Assembly: GCF_012844305.1 (NCBI RefSeq)
Contig: NZ_JABANE010000063.1
Location: 1 to 52,102 of the forward strand
DNA from: Flammeovirga aprica JL-4
Lineage (GTDB): Bacteria > Bacteroidota > Bacteroidia > Cytophagales > Flammeovirgaceae
DNA: 52,102 bases
Reading direction: 5' to 3'
Position 1 is the first letter of the stretch. Every line of letters begins with the position of its first letter. Below, piece after piece: positions 41,002 to 49,955 of this stretch. Under the pieces are notes generated by a model that searched no databases, was not told the DNA's origin, and saw only the letters and a program-made list of their open reading frames with translations. The position numbers were made by a program, and so were the translations under genes.

Positions 41002-43596
41002 ATGCTATACAAAATTAAACGATCTGTATCAGTGCTTTTTGTAATTGGTGCTTTGAATGCCTGCAAAACCACACAGCCTACAGCTCAGGATAATGGAAAC
41101 CTAACAGAAGTAACCCCTGTCGCTCCAATAGCTCCAGCAGCACCAGTTAAAGAAGAGAAAGTAGTTCCAGATTGGGTCGCTAAAAAAGGGCCTTATAACC
41201 CATCTTTCAGTACTGCTTTTGATTTATTACATACACAATTAAAAGTGAGCTTTGATTGGGAGAAACAAAGAATGTCAGGTGATGCAGTATTGACTTTACA
41301 GCCTCATTTTTATACTCAAAATGAAGTAATTCTTGATGCAAAGAATTTTGATATACATAAAATTGAATTAACAGATAAAAAACAGAACGTATTACAGTCT
41401 TTAGATTACAGCTATGATAGCTTGCAGATAACGATTGCATTGGATAAAGACTATACAAGAAAGGATATTTTTGGTTTGCACATTTCTTATACTGCAAAAC
41501 CAAATGAAAGACAGACTTCAGGTAGTGAAGCCATCACAAGTGATAAGGGATTATATTTTATCAATCCATTAGGTGACGAAATTGGTAAGCCACAGCAGAT
41601 ATGGACACAAGGTGAAACAAGTGCTAACTCTTGCTGGTTCCCAACATTTGATCACCCTAATGTAAAAATGAAGCAAGATATCTTCATGACGGTACAGGAT
41701 AAGTATGTGACACTTTCTAATGGCCGTTTGGTTTCTCAAAAGAAAAATTCAAATGGAACAAGAACGGATCACTGGAAACAGGAGCAACCACATTCAGTTT
41801 ATCTAACCATGATGGCAGTAGGTGATTACGCAGTAGTGAAAGATGAGTGGAGAGGGAAAGAAGTGAGCTATTATGTAGAGCCTGAATATGAAAAATATGC
41901 AAGAACAATTTTTGGAAATACCCCAGAGATGTTGGAATTCTTCTCTAATAAGTTTCAGTATGAGTACCCTTGGGATAAATATTCTCAAATCATTATCCGT
42001 GATTTTGTGAGTGGAGCAATGGAAAATACTTCGGCTTCTACTTTTATGGAAGCTGTACAAGTAGATGATAGAGAAAAGCTGGATCAGGATTGGGATTTTA
42101 TTGTAGCACATGAGTTGTTTCATCATTGGTTTGGTGATTTAGTAACAACGGAGTCATGGGCTAATTTACCTTTGAATGAATCATGGGCCAATTACAGTGA
42201 GTATTTATGGAGAGAGTATAAGCACGGAAAAGATGAGGCGGATTTTAATTTGCAATCGGAATTAGAAAGCTATTTAGCAGAATCGGAGATGAAGCAAGAA
42301 CCGCTGATCCGTTACCATTATATGAATAAAGAGGATATGTTTGATAGTCACTCGTATGCAAAGGGTGGTTACACATTGAATTTATTGAGAAACACAATTG
42401 GTGATGACGCCTTTTTTGAGGGAGCGGCACTTTATTTAAAGAATAATGCTTTTAAGGCGGCGGAAATTGCACATTTAAGAATTGCATTTGAAGAAGTGAC
42501 TGGCCAGGATTTGAATTGGTTCTTTGATCAGTGGTTTATGAAGGCAGGGCATCCTGATATTCTTGTAATGGAAAAATTCAGCGGCAATACTTTGAAACTG
42601 ACTGTACAACAACGTCAAGATCCAGAGTATACTCCAATTTATCGTATTCCAACAAAAGTTCAGTTTTTATGGAAAGATGGTAAAAAAGAAGACAGAGCTA
42701 TCGTTTTAGATAAAGAACAACAGACATTCTCTTTTATGTTGGATACAAAACCTGATTTGGTCATCTTCGACCCTGCTCATATTATTCCAGGAGTTATTTC
42801 TCATACTAAAAGTACAGATGCTTATTTAATTCAAGCTAAGCGTGCAGAAAATGTGATGCATAGAGTAGAGGCTTTGGAAAATTTAGGGAATTCAATTATT
42901 GCAGACCCTTCATTGGTCAGTGAATTGAATACTTACTTAAAAGATCCATTCTGGGGTATTAGAGAAACAGCAGCCGGTCTTTTTGACGGTTATCAAGGCA
43001 CAGGAGATTTGACTGAAACAAAGGCTATTCTTAAGAACCTGGTTGTAAATGACCCTAATTCATCCGTAAGAGCAACTGCATTGACAACATTAGGTGGTAT
43101 TAGTGAAGACTTTATTCCAATCGCCAAGCAAGCTATGAATGACAGTTCTTATATGGTAGTAGCTACAGCTTTATATGCAGTATCTGAAATAGAAGGACCT
43201 AGTGTTATTCCTACTGTTGAAAAATTTGAAGAGGCTCGAAATCCAAATATCGTTTTTGTTTCCTCTATGATTTATGGTCAGTTTGGAACAAAGGGAAAAT
43301 TAGAATGGTATGATAAGAAATTAGCAGAGATGAATGATCAATTCCGTCAGTATATGTTCAGAACCATGACAGGTTATATCATTACACTAGAAACAGAAGA
43401 AGAGAAATCACAAGCAACAGATATTATCTTGAAGTACTCTACTAATAGTGGAGCAAGTACAGATACTAAAGTGGCGGCCTATCAGGCCATTAGCCCAATT
43501 TTGGAAAGTGAAACAGTCAATAAAAGGGTGAGTGAAGCACTTTCAAAAGAAAAAGATCAACAAGTATTAGACGCATTGAAAAGCCAGGGGTATTAG
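41002..43596 (+). CDS. M1 family aminopeptidase lipoprotein
   Basis: 864 aa from ATG 41002, where a lipoprotein signal begins (ALNAC box). The frame opens at 40873, but that stretch has no signal character. The zinc site H370-E-L-F-H374 with E393 in LPLNESWANY and the exopeptidase GAMEN motif (about residue 338) are intact, so it should cut N-terminal residues from peptides at the cell surface or periplasm. An N-terminal beta domain (about 60-270) precedes the catalytic domain (about 270-520). The C-terminal part (about 600-864) looks like HEAT or ARM helical repeats (ALENLGNSI, ATALTTLGGI, ATALYAVSEI). Terminator downstream; monocistronic. Confidence 0.92.
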   Translation: MLYKIKRSVSVLFVIGALNACKTTQPTAQDNGNLTEVTPVAPIAPAAPVKEEKVVPDWVAKKGPYNPSFSTAFDLLHTQLKVSFDWEKQRMSGDAVLTLQPHFYTQNEVILDAKNFDIHKIELTDKKQNVLQSLDYSYDSLQITIALDKDYTRKDIFGLHISYTAKPNERQTSGSEAITSDKGLYFINPLGDEIGKPQQIWTQGETSANSCWFPTFDHPNVKMKQDIFMTVQDKYVTLSNGRLVSQKKNSNGTRTDHWKQEQPHSVYLTMMAVGDYAVVKDEWRGKEVSYYVEPEYEKYARTIFGNTPEMLEFFSNKFQYEYPWDKYSQIIIRDFVSGAMENTSASTFMEAVQVDDREKLDQDWDFIVAHELFHHWFGDLVTTESWANLPLNESWANYSEYLWREYKHGKDEADFNLQSELESYLAESEMKQEPLIRYHYMNKEDMFDSHSYAKGGYTLNLLRNTIGDDAFFEGAALYLKNNAFKAAEIAHLRIAFEEVTGQDLNWFFDQWFMKAGHPDILVMEKFSGNTLKLTVQQRQDPEYTPIYRIPTKVQFLWKDGKKEDRAIVLDKEQQTFSFMLDTKPDLVIFDPAHIIPGVISHTKSTDAYLIQAKRAENVMHRVEALENLGNSIIADPSLVSELNTYLKDPFWGIRETAAGLFDGYQGTGDLTETKAILKNLVVNDPNSSVRATALTTLGGISEDFIPIAKQAMNDSSYMVVATALYAVSEIEGPSVIPTVEKFEEARNPNIVFVSSMIYGQFGTKGKLEWYDKKLAEMNDQFRQYMFRTMTGYIITLETEEEKSQATDIILKYSTNSGASTDTKVAAYQAISPILESETVNKRVSEALSKEKDQQVLDALKSQGY

Positions 43597-43604
43597 ACTT
43601 TTTT

Positions 43605-43634
43605 GAATGAAGAGTTAAGAGTGAAGAATTAAGA
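43605..43634. repeat. degenerate heptad repeat (GARTKAA)4
   Basis: The sequence can be read as four 7-mers (GAATGAA, GAGTTAA, GAGTGAA, GAATTAA) directly after the aminopeptidase gene. Its reverse complement occurs as three units at 18990-19010. Consistent with a heptanucleotide repeat family; the role is unknown. Confidence 0.4.
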
Positions 43635-43690
43635 AAATGTGGATTGAAATTCTTCACCAAAAAATATATCACTCCAGTAATTATAAAATG

Positions 43691-43733
43691 AGAGGGAAGT
43701 AGTGTAACGTGAAACACTCTTCCCTCTTTCTTT
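43691..43733 (+). terminator. intrinsic terminator of the aminopeptidase gene
   Basis: An 8-bp stem (43691-43698 with 43720-43727) and an inner AGTGT/ACACT pair are followed by TTCTTTT. It may also act for the minus-strand glucosaminidase gene. Confidence 0.6.
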
Positions 43734-43755
43734 TACTCCTGACCTCAAATTGACA

Positions 43756-44850
43756 CTAGTAATCTAAAAGGTCTAAATGATACCTTTTGATTATTTTCTT
43801 TAATAATTCACCATATAAAGGTGAAGTAGCATAACCTACTCCTCCGTATTTTGTGGAACCAATCATATCTGCCCAAGAGGCATAATCCCTTCCTTGGGTA
43901 AAAAGTGGAGCATATCTTTTTTGCTTATTAAGGAAAAGTGAATGTGCTCTGAAAGATTCCCATGGTGATTTGTACTCTGCAAAAGAGTCTTTCACTACGC
44001 ATTTGTACAAGACTTTACCATTTCGTTTTACCTTTTGCGAAGAAACAATGATTCCTTTATTTCTTTTGAATTCTTCTTTTGTGTAATATTCAGTAGTAGT
44101 GATAGGAGTAGTTTTACCTGTTTTATCCTTTACTCCGAAATAATTATTACCAATCACTCTTTTTCCATAACCTGTTTCCAAAGCGGCTTGAGCTAAAGTG
44201 ATAGAGGCAGGGACATGATATCTCGCTTGTTCCATTAATGCTGTTTCTATCTTTTTCAATGGAGAAGAAGAAGTAAAAAACGCATACACATGAGGAGGAG
44301 CCTGCATCTGATCCAAAACATAATTTTTGAAGAGGCCAGAGATTTTTGAATTGAGTTCTATTAAAGACTCACTTTTTAATTGATCTACTCTAGTCACCTT
44401 CTCTTCGATCAAGTAATCAGTCACTAATAACTGACGTTCAATCTGAAAACGATCCAAAGAGGAGGCAACACTGTTTAATTTCTGTTCCTTGTACTGATCA
44501 GAAATATTTTGGGCGGTTTTAACAGGAATGATGGTAGTGCCTGCATGATTGACTTCTTCTATATTGATACCAAAGTCTTCGATAAACTCATCCATTGTCG
44601 GTTCATTATTACCGTAATTATACTGGATGGGTGCCTGCACAAAAATTACTTTTTCTTCAGGGCTAGAAAACAATTGAACCATTAAAAGAGTCAACATCAA
44701 AGCGATTGTTGCCAATAAGAGTTTTGGGTTGATGATGAAAGAGTAGACATTACCTCGGTAACGTAAATACAGATTGTTAGGAAATTTAATTCCTACCGAA
44801 ACATTATTACTGGAAACAGCTAATTCTGATTGATTTTTAAGAAAATACAT
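43756..44850 (-). CDS. membrane-anchored glucosaminidase (GH73-type)
   Basis: 364 aa. There is no N-terminal signal; a single membrane segment lies at about 44-60 after a short cytosolic head, so the enzyme domain is outside. A linker with a coiled character (about 70-200) leads to the glucosaminidase domain (about 205-360): ASITLAQAALETGYGKRVIGNNYFGVK holds the catalytic Glu in LETGYG, followed by FAEYKSPWESFRAHSLFL, WADMIGSTKYGGVGYAT and YGELLKKIIKRY. It should cut the N-acetylglucosamine bonds of peptidoglycan, useful for cell separation or wall growth. A small inverted-repeat element lies upstream. Confidence 0.88.
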   Translation of the reverse strand: MYFLKNQSELAVSSNNVSVGIKFPNNLYLRYRGNVYSFIINPKLLLATIALMLTLLMVQLFSSPEEKVIFVQAPIQYNYGNNEPTMDEFIEDFGINIEEVNHAGTTIIPVKTAQNISDQYKEQKLNSVASSLDRFQIERQLLVTDYLIEEKVTRVDQLKSESLIELNSKISGLFKNYVLDQMQAPPHVYAFFTSSSPLKKIETALMEQARYHVPASITLAQAALETGYGKRVIGNNYFGVKDKTGKTTPITTTEYYTKEEFKRNKGIIVSSQKVKRNGKVLYKCVVKDSFAEYKSPWESFRAHSLFLNKQKRYAPLFTQGRDYASWADMIGSTKYGGVGYATSPLYGELLKKIIKRYHLDLLDY

Positions 44851-44888
44851 GACAACAAAACTTTACCTTTGAGAAAATTGAAAACTTA

Positions 44889-45048
44889 GAGCATGTTTGG
44901 AGTATATATTTTAGAAGTAAAAATTTTCCATTTTAGGTTGTGAGGAAATTAATTTCAGAGAAAATAGTGGTTCTATAGTTGATGAAATTAATAAACTCAC
45001 GTTCTGAAAGGGTGGATTTTTACTAAAATAGATATTTCAAACACGCTC
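44889..45048. mobile_element. 160-bp MITE-like element with 26-bp terminal repeats and TTA target duplication
   Basis: The left end GAGCATGTTTGGAGTATATA... and the inverted right end GAGCGTGTTTGAAATATCTA... agree at 22 of the first 26 positions and again in a TAAAAAT stretch beyond. TTA flanks the element on both sides (44886-44888 and 45049-45051), consistent with a 3-bp target duplication of the kind made by some IS5-group transposases (family is inference). It has no ORF. A shorter relative is at 1994-2040. The remainder of 44851-45199 holds no gene. Confidence 0.65.
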
Positions 45049-45199
45049 TTACTTACTACCTCGATCAAATGATTTAAAAATGAACACTTGATAGCTGGAA
45101 TGATTAAGGTGTCATCTTTAAATTTGATTACGATGTAAAATTAGTTTAAAATTTAAACATTGTCAATAAATTAAACATAATTATTAAAAATAATTCAAA

Positions 45200-45400
45200 A
45201 TGTCCATTAGTTTCAATATCATGAGGGTTGGTAGAACCTATAAATTAATTAACTACGGGGAGGTGTTTATTTTTGAAACATTGTCTATTACTCCAAATGA
45301 TGATTATTTAATCAAAATAGTAGATACTCTGGAGCAGTGTTATTTAAGTGAGCTGTATCAGTTTGGGAAGGGGAAAGACTTTATGATTGATGAGATATAA
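45200..45400 (+). CDS. small conserved-looking protein, unrecognised
   Basis: 66 aa; an in-frame ATG at 45221 (residue 8, MRVGRTYKLINYGE) gives a 59-aa form that is more likely. The pattern (RVGRTYKLINYGEVFIFETL, then IKIVDTLEQCYLSELYQFGKGKDFMIDEI) recalls small proteins of about 60 aa that I have seen widely in Cytophagales, with the GKGKDF-I-EI ending. No function is known to me. No signal or membrane segment. Confidence 0.65.
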   Translation: MSISFNIMRVGRTYKLINYGEVFIFETLSITPNDDYLIKIVDTLEQCYLSELYQFGKGKDFMIDEI

Positions 45401-45412
45401 AATTTTGAGCAT

Positions 45413-45450
45413 AAAAAAACGCCTTTGAAGTGTATCATCAAAGGCGCCTT
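45413..45450. terminator. bidirectional terminator
   Basis: A perfect 9-bp stem CGCCTTTGA/TCAAAGGCG (45420-45428 with 45438-45446) has an A run on the left and CCTTTT on the right. It serves the small plus-strand gene and the minus-strand operon ending at 45459. Confidence 0.8.
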
Positions 45451-45458
45451 TTCAATTA

Positions 45459-46016
45459 TTATTTTCTTGGAATCCAGTAATTCTCATCTACTTTAAGGTC
45501 AGCTGCCATTTTTCTTGACAGCACAAAAAGGTAATCAGACAATCGGTTCAGATAACGAACAATAATGTAATCTGATAACCCATCTTCTTCATCCAAAGAA
45601 ATAGCAAGTCGCTCAGCTCTTCTGCAAACAGTTCTTCCTAAATGACAAAAAGAAACTGAAGTGTGTCCACCTGGAAGAACAAAATACTTTAAAGGCTGAA
45701 GGTCTACTTCCATTTCATCAATGGCGTTTTCCAAATACTCAATATCTGACTCGTATAAATCAGGTTTTTTCAATTGAGGTTTGTCTGGGTCGGCAGCTAA
45801 TTCAGCTCCAATAGTGAAAAGCCTGTCTTGAATTTCTTTTAAAACGGCACTTCGTGGAATATTGACATCCTGATCACGAATAAGACCAACATATGAATTC
45901 AATTCATCAATGGTTCCATAAGCCTCAATTCTAGGGTGAGACTTTTTTACTCTTTTACCTCCAAATAAGGAAGTTTCTCCTTTATCTCCTGTTTTAGTAT
46001 ATACTTTCATGATCAT
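45459..46016 (-). CDS. cob(I)alamin adenosyltransferase, PduO type
   Basis: 185 aa. It attaches the adenosyl group from ATP to cob(I)alamin to give adenosylcobalamin. The N-terminal YTKTGDKGETSLFGGKRV is the ATP-binding signature, followed by EAYGTIDELNSYVGL, FVLPGGHTSVSFCHLGRTVCRRAERLA and YLNRLSDYLFVLSRK. The ATG overlaps the TGA of the ABC ATPase gene (ATGA), so translation is coupled; a second ATG two codons later matches the usual family start. It is the last gene of a three-gene operon. Such proteins need cobalamin from synthesis or uptake; no other B12 gene is in view. Confidence 0.95.
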   Translation of the reverse strand: MIMKVYTKTGDKGETSLFGGKRVKKSHPRIEAYGTIDELNSYVGLIRDQDVNIPRSAVLKEIQDRLFTIGAELAADPDKPQLKKPDLYESDIEYLENAIDEMEVDLQPLKYFVLPGGHTSVSFCHLGRTVCRRAERLAISLDEEDGLSDYIIVRYLNRLSDYLFVLSRKMAADLKVDENYWIPRK

Positions 46017-46717
46017 ACTTTTGTAATATTTTGATTGATTTCGTCCCTCTCCACTAATCCGTCTCTTAGTCTAATGACCCTGTGAGCATAATTGGCAATA
46101 TCCTCTTCGTGCGTTACCATGATAATGGTATTGCCTTGCTGATGCAATTCATTAAAAATGGCCATAATTTCATAAGAGGTTTTAGTATCTAGGGCACCTG
46201 TAGGCTCATCGGCAAGGATAATACTAGGTCTGTTGACCAATGCTCTTGCAATGGCTACTCTTTGCCTTTGTCCACCAGAAAGCTCATTAGGTTTATGGGA
46301 AACTCTATTGCCTAATCCCACTGCATCAAGTGAAGCTTGAGCTCTTTCCAGACGTTCTTCTTTTCCCACACCAGCATACACCAATGGCAAGGCTACATTG
46401 TCAAGAATAGTAGATCTTGGAAGTAAGTTGAACGATTGGAATACAAAGCCGATTTCTTTATTTCTTACTGCGGCAAGCTCATTTTCTGTCATATCACTGA
46501 CATCTTGGTCGCTCAGCCAGTACTGCCCCTCACTAGGTGTGTCAAGACAACCGATGATGTTCATCAAAGTAGACTTTCCAGAGCCTGAAGGTCCCATAAA
46601 GGCAACATATTCACCTCTTTGTATAGAAATATCGATGGTTTTCAAGGCTTTGATCACTTCATCACCCATTTGGTAAATTCGAGAGATGCCTTTCGTTTTA
46701 ATTACTTCTTTTGACAT
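46013..46717 (-). CDS. ABC transporter ATP-binding protein (MacB/LolD type)
   Basis: 234 aa, a complete ATPase subunit. Walker A GPSGSGKST (42-50), Q-loop FQSFNLLP (about 93), signature LSGGQ (146-150), Walker B IILADEP (166-172), D-loop GALD and His of MVTHEED (about 203) are all present. Sequence features (GEYVAFMGPSGSGKSTLMNIIGCLD, SYEIMAIFNELHQQGNTIIMVTHE) are those of the MacB/LolD/FtsE group that powers export or lipoprotein release. No FtsX-type permease is adjacent; the preceding gene encodes a TPR membrane protein instead. It starts 4 bases after that gene. Confidence 0.93.
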   Translation of the reverse strand: MSKEVIKTKGISRIYQMGDEVIKALKTIDISIQRGEYVAFMGPSGSGKSTLMNIIGCLDTPSEGQYWLSDQDVSDMTENELAAVRNKEIGFVFQSFNLLPRSTILDNVALPLVYAGVGKEERLERAQASLDAVGLGNRVSHKPNELSGGQRQRVAIARALVNRPSIILADEPTGALDTKTSYEIMAIFNELHQQGNTIIMVTHEEDIANYAHRVIRLRDGLVERDEINQNITKV

Positions 46718-46721
46718 AAAG

Positions 46722-49697
46722 TTATTCTGTTAGTGTATCCCATTGGTTAATTTTCTGATTGTAATCTTCTAGGAGAGAAGCATAAAGCTGATTGACTCTT
46801 TTCACAGCTTCATCGGACAATAAATACTCAGCTTCCACCTTTTTAGAATTGGCAAAATCTTTTAAACCTAAAGAAAAACAAGTTTCCAAATAGCTATTGG
46901 TAATGATTTCAGAATAAGGATTTAACTGCAAATGCTCTGAAACAAATTTGAAAGCCTCTTCCGTTTTTTCTTCTTTCAGTAAATTATCAGCGTAATATTG
47001 GATAAATGCACTATTAAAATATAACTGCTGTTGATCTTTTTGGTTTAAAAAGTTTGTTCCCTTAAAGATATCACTATACAGCTTACCTTCCACATTATTG
47101 ATGTCTAATTGATCCACCCAAAGCGAAGTATTTTCCAAATTCAATCCTAATAAATAATCAGCTTCAATGCATTTTGCTTTAGCTTCATTACTTAATTCCA
47201 AACCGGCTAATTGATTAATAAATTCCTTAGTAGCTTCCTTTTCATTCAATGAAACATAGTGATCTATAATTACATCAATTAAGTCTTCAGCATGATTCGA
47301 ACTTCTTATTTCTTCAATTTTTTGAGCTGTGCTTAAATCCTTATGATTTAAAAGAACTTGGAAGTAATACTCATTTTCCTCATTGCTTCTTAAATCAGTA
47401 CTGTTCAAATAGTGTTTGATGATCTCAACATCCGAAGATTGAAGAATATTGAGTCTGAAAACAAAATCCCATAGTTGCGTTGAATAATCACGGTCATCCA
47501 ACTGAGTCGACGCCATTGCTAATGGATATGCAGCTGCTTTTTGTCCAGCTTTAAAAGCTTGATTTAATTGATCAACCGCTAAGTGAAACTGATTATTCTT
47601 CAGAGCATCCAATCCAAGCAAGAACAAATAATACCCGTTTGTTCTACCATATCGCTCATTGAGCTCCAGTAAATTATGCCTTCCTTTATAAAATGCTTTT
47701 TGATTATAGTGATTGACAAATGAGGCGAATAATAGTTGTTCCTTGTTTTCTAAGTTAAGTCCTGAGTTTAATTTCTCTTGAATTACCGCATCCAAATCAT
47801 AAGGAGTTTCTTTGCCTATTGTATTGATACTGTAATTATAGATGTAACTAATTTGATTGCCATTCAGAATAGAATCTTTCACTAGGTTATTGAAAAACGG
47901 GCTAGTACTATTGATCTCACTTTCATTCAAATAAGCAAGTTGATTAACAGTTTGATTTAGATCAGTAGATTCTGATAACTCTTTCAAGTATTTACTGTCA
48001 TCATCGATTGGTAATTTACCCAAAGCGGCAATAGCCAAATAGTTACTTTCCAGTATTGGAGCATCACTATTTGAAATCTGAATTCCTTTATCCAAATAAT
48101 GTAAAGCACTATCCACTTCACCGATTTTGTAAAACACTAAACCAAGGTTATTATGAATCTCCTTTGAATCCGGAAACTTGTCCAGTCCTTTCTTTAAAGC
48201 GATAATAGATTCAAGATATTTTTTGTTGTCAAAATCAATCAATGCCATCTGTATAAAGCTTTGCTGACTCCCTTCGTTTTTTGAAGATTTATCATAAGCT
48301 AAACGAGCCATATCTTCTCTCTTATTATCTTGAGCGATATTCGCTAGCATATAGTTGGAATGAAGGTTCCAAATACTATACATTTTTGACATTCCATACC
48401 TTTCTTCCGCCAAGTAAGTATTGCCATTGAAATACTCAGCATCACCAAGGTTATTATAATAAGAAGCCCATAAAGAACGGTAAGCACTGAAATTATTGAT
48501 ATAAAACAGTCCGCATGTAATAAGAAGACCAACACCCCAAGTTGAAAGAAAATCAATATTCTGAGGTTTAAAAGCAATCTTATAGACGGGAAGGTTTTGT
48601 TTGATGATATCGTAAAAATTGTAAGAAATATAGAAGAGCAATAAAAAGCCAAAACCAATAAAACATAGCACTATTGCATCTTCTATGGCCATGACATAAG
48701 CGGTGTCAAATTGCGCAAGGTGATATGCATATGTAGATGAGGCTACAATACTTCCTCCAAGGTATACCCAAAACAAAATCGAATCTTCTCGAGTAATACT
48801 CCCAAATATCTCATCTTGTTGAGTAATAAGCCAAAGGCCAATTAAAGTACTTACAACAAATAGTAGAAGAGGAGGGAAGTAATAGAACCCGAAATCTATA
48901 TTATGGAAAATATTGAGATAGACATAAATCAGATTAAGCAGATATATAATATAGAAAATATAGAAATGCTTTAAACTATCTCCACCTTGACCTGTGTTTT
49001 TAAATGTAGTGATATAAAGTATACCAAATGGAATACACAAAGCAAGAAAAAGTATAAACAGAAAGGTGATAATAGTAAGACTCGAAAACGAGTAACTAAT
49101 ACTTTCTACATACCAGTATTCATCTTTGGCGAACGTGCTGATCAGCAGAATGATACCACTACTTACACTGAAATAAGTGATGAAACGGATGAAAAGGGAA
49201 ACCTTTGAGTTGAAGTGAAAATAGAAACTGATACATATATATACAGTTAGAACAATTCCCGTGAAGGCTTTATCATGAATGCTTGCTAAAAATTGAAGAT
49301 TTTCTAAGTGCAGCGTCCCGATTAATAATGCAAAAACACCAAATGAAATCCCATGCCATATCCTTGTAAGTCCACTGATACTACTCAGGAAAATTGAAAA
49401 CCCTATAATCAGGAAAATACCGTAAATCAGCGCATATTCTGGCTTCAATTCCATGTTTTGCCCTACAAAATGCTCCAGTACCAAAAAAGAATCGGTTTGT
49501 ATACTAAATGCGGTTTTCCACTTATCAAAAGAAAAAAGAGGGGTCTTTATGGCGTCAACATATCCCGAAATACTCCAACCTATTCTTTCAGAAATGTCAT
49601 TTATAAAGTAATAAATCAACATCATAAGTGTTGATAACAAGGAAGTTAATCCAATTGACTTGATAACAGGGCTACTCTTTTTAATCCAAAAATCCAT
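46722..49697 (-). CDS. large TPR-containing membrane protein
   Basis: 991 aa from ATG 49697, chosen because a -7 box at 49720-49727 predicts a start near 49713, downstream of the first in-frame ATG at 49730. About ten membrane segments fill residues 10-420. The remainder (about 430-985) is a large soluble solenoid with TPR units such as KSSKNEGSQQSFIQMALIDFD, ALKKGLDKFPDSKEIHNNLGLVFYKIGEVDSALHYLDKGIQIS and YFQVLLNHKDL. This layout occurs in Bacteroidota proteins of unassigned function. The gene opens an operon with an ABC ATPase and a cobalamin adenosyltransferase. Confidence 0.85.
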   Translation of the reverse strand: MDFWIKKSSPVIKSIGLTSLLSTLMMLIYYFINDISERIGWSISGYVDAIKTPLFSFDKWKTAFSIQTDSFLVLEHFVGQNMELKPEYALIYGIFLIIGFSIFLSSISGLTRIWHGISFGVFALLIGTLHLENLQFLASIHDKAFTGIVLTVYICISFYFHFNSKVSLFIRFITYFSVSSGIILLISTFAKDEYWYVESISYSFSSLTIITFLFILFLALCIPFGILYITTFKNTGQGGDSLKHFYIFYIIYLLNLIYVYLNIFHNIDFGFYYFPPLLLFVVSTLIGLWLITQQDEIFGSITREDSILFWVYLGGSIVASSTYAYHLAQFDTAYVMAIEDAIVLCFIGFGFLLLFYISYNFYDIIKQNLPVYKIAFKPQNIDFLSTWGVGLLITCGLFYINNFSAYRSLWASYYNNLGDAEYFNGNTYLAEERYGMSKMYSIWNLHSNYMLANIAQDNKREDMARLAYDKSSKNEGSQQSFIQMALIDFDNKKYLESIIALKKGLDKFPDSKEIHNNLGLVFYKIGEVDSALHYLDKGIQISNSDAPILESNYLAIAALGKLPIDDDSKYLKELSESTDLNQTVNQLAYLNESEINSTSPFFNNLVKDSILNGNQISYIYNYSINTIGKETPYDLDAVIQEKLNSGLNLENKEQLLFASFVNHYNQKAFYKGRHNLLELNERYGRTNGYYLFLLGLDALKNNQFHLAVDQLNQAFKAGQKAAAYPLAMASTQLDDRDYSTQLWDFVFRLNILQSSDVEIIKHYLNSTDLRSNEENEYYFQVLLNHKDLSTAQKIEEIRSSNHAEDLIDVIIDHYVSLNEKEATKEFINQLAGLELSNEAKAKCIEADYLLGLNLENTSLWVDQLDINNVEGKLYSDIFKGTNFLNQKDQQQLYFNSAFIQYYADNLLKEEKTEEAFKFVSEHLQLNPYSEIITNSYLETCFSLGLKDFANSKKVEAEYLLSDEAVKRVNQLYASLLEDYNQKINQWDTLTE

Positions 49698-49719
49698 CTG
49701 TTTGTGTATTAGTTGCACC

Positions 49720-49727
49720 CAAAAATA
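49720..49727 (-). promoter_or_regulatory. -7 box of the TPR/ABC/adenosyltransferase operon
   Basis: The minus strand reads TATTTTTG followed by GG, an exact TAnnTTTG. It sets the translation start at ATG 49697 rather than 49730. No clear -33 TTG. Confidence 0.45.
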
Positions 49728-49955
49728 CAAATATTTTAAAATGTAATCATTTTAATTATAAAATTAGTGAAGTCGTGCAATCGGTTTCGTTTTTATTCTG
49801 TTTTTTATTTTATTTGTATATAATAAACGTAAGTGTAGTGCCGTTCAAAATTTTATCCTTTTTTTTAAAAGATCGAATAACAGCCAAAAATTATACTAAC
49901 AATTATTTATATATTATTTTTATTAAAACCGTCTATAACCTTGGAAACATTAGAA

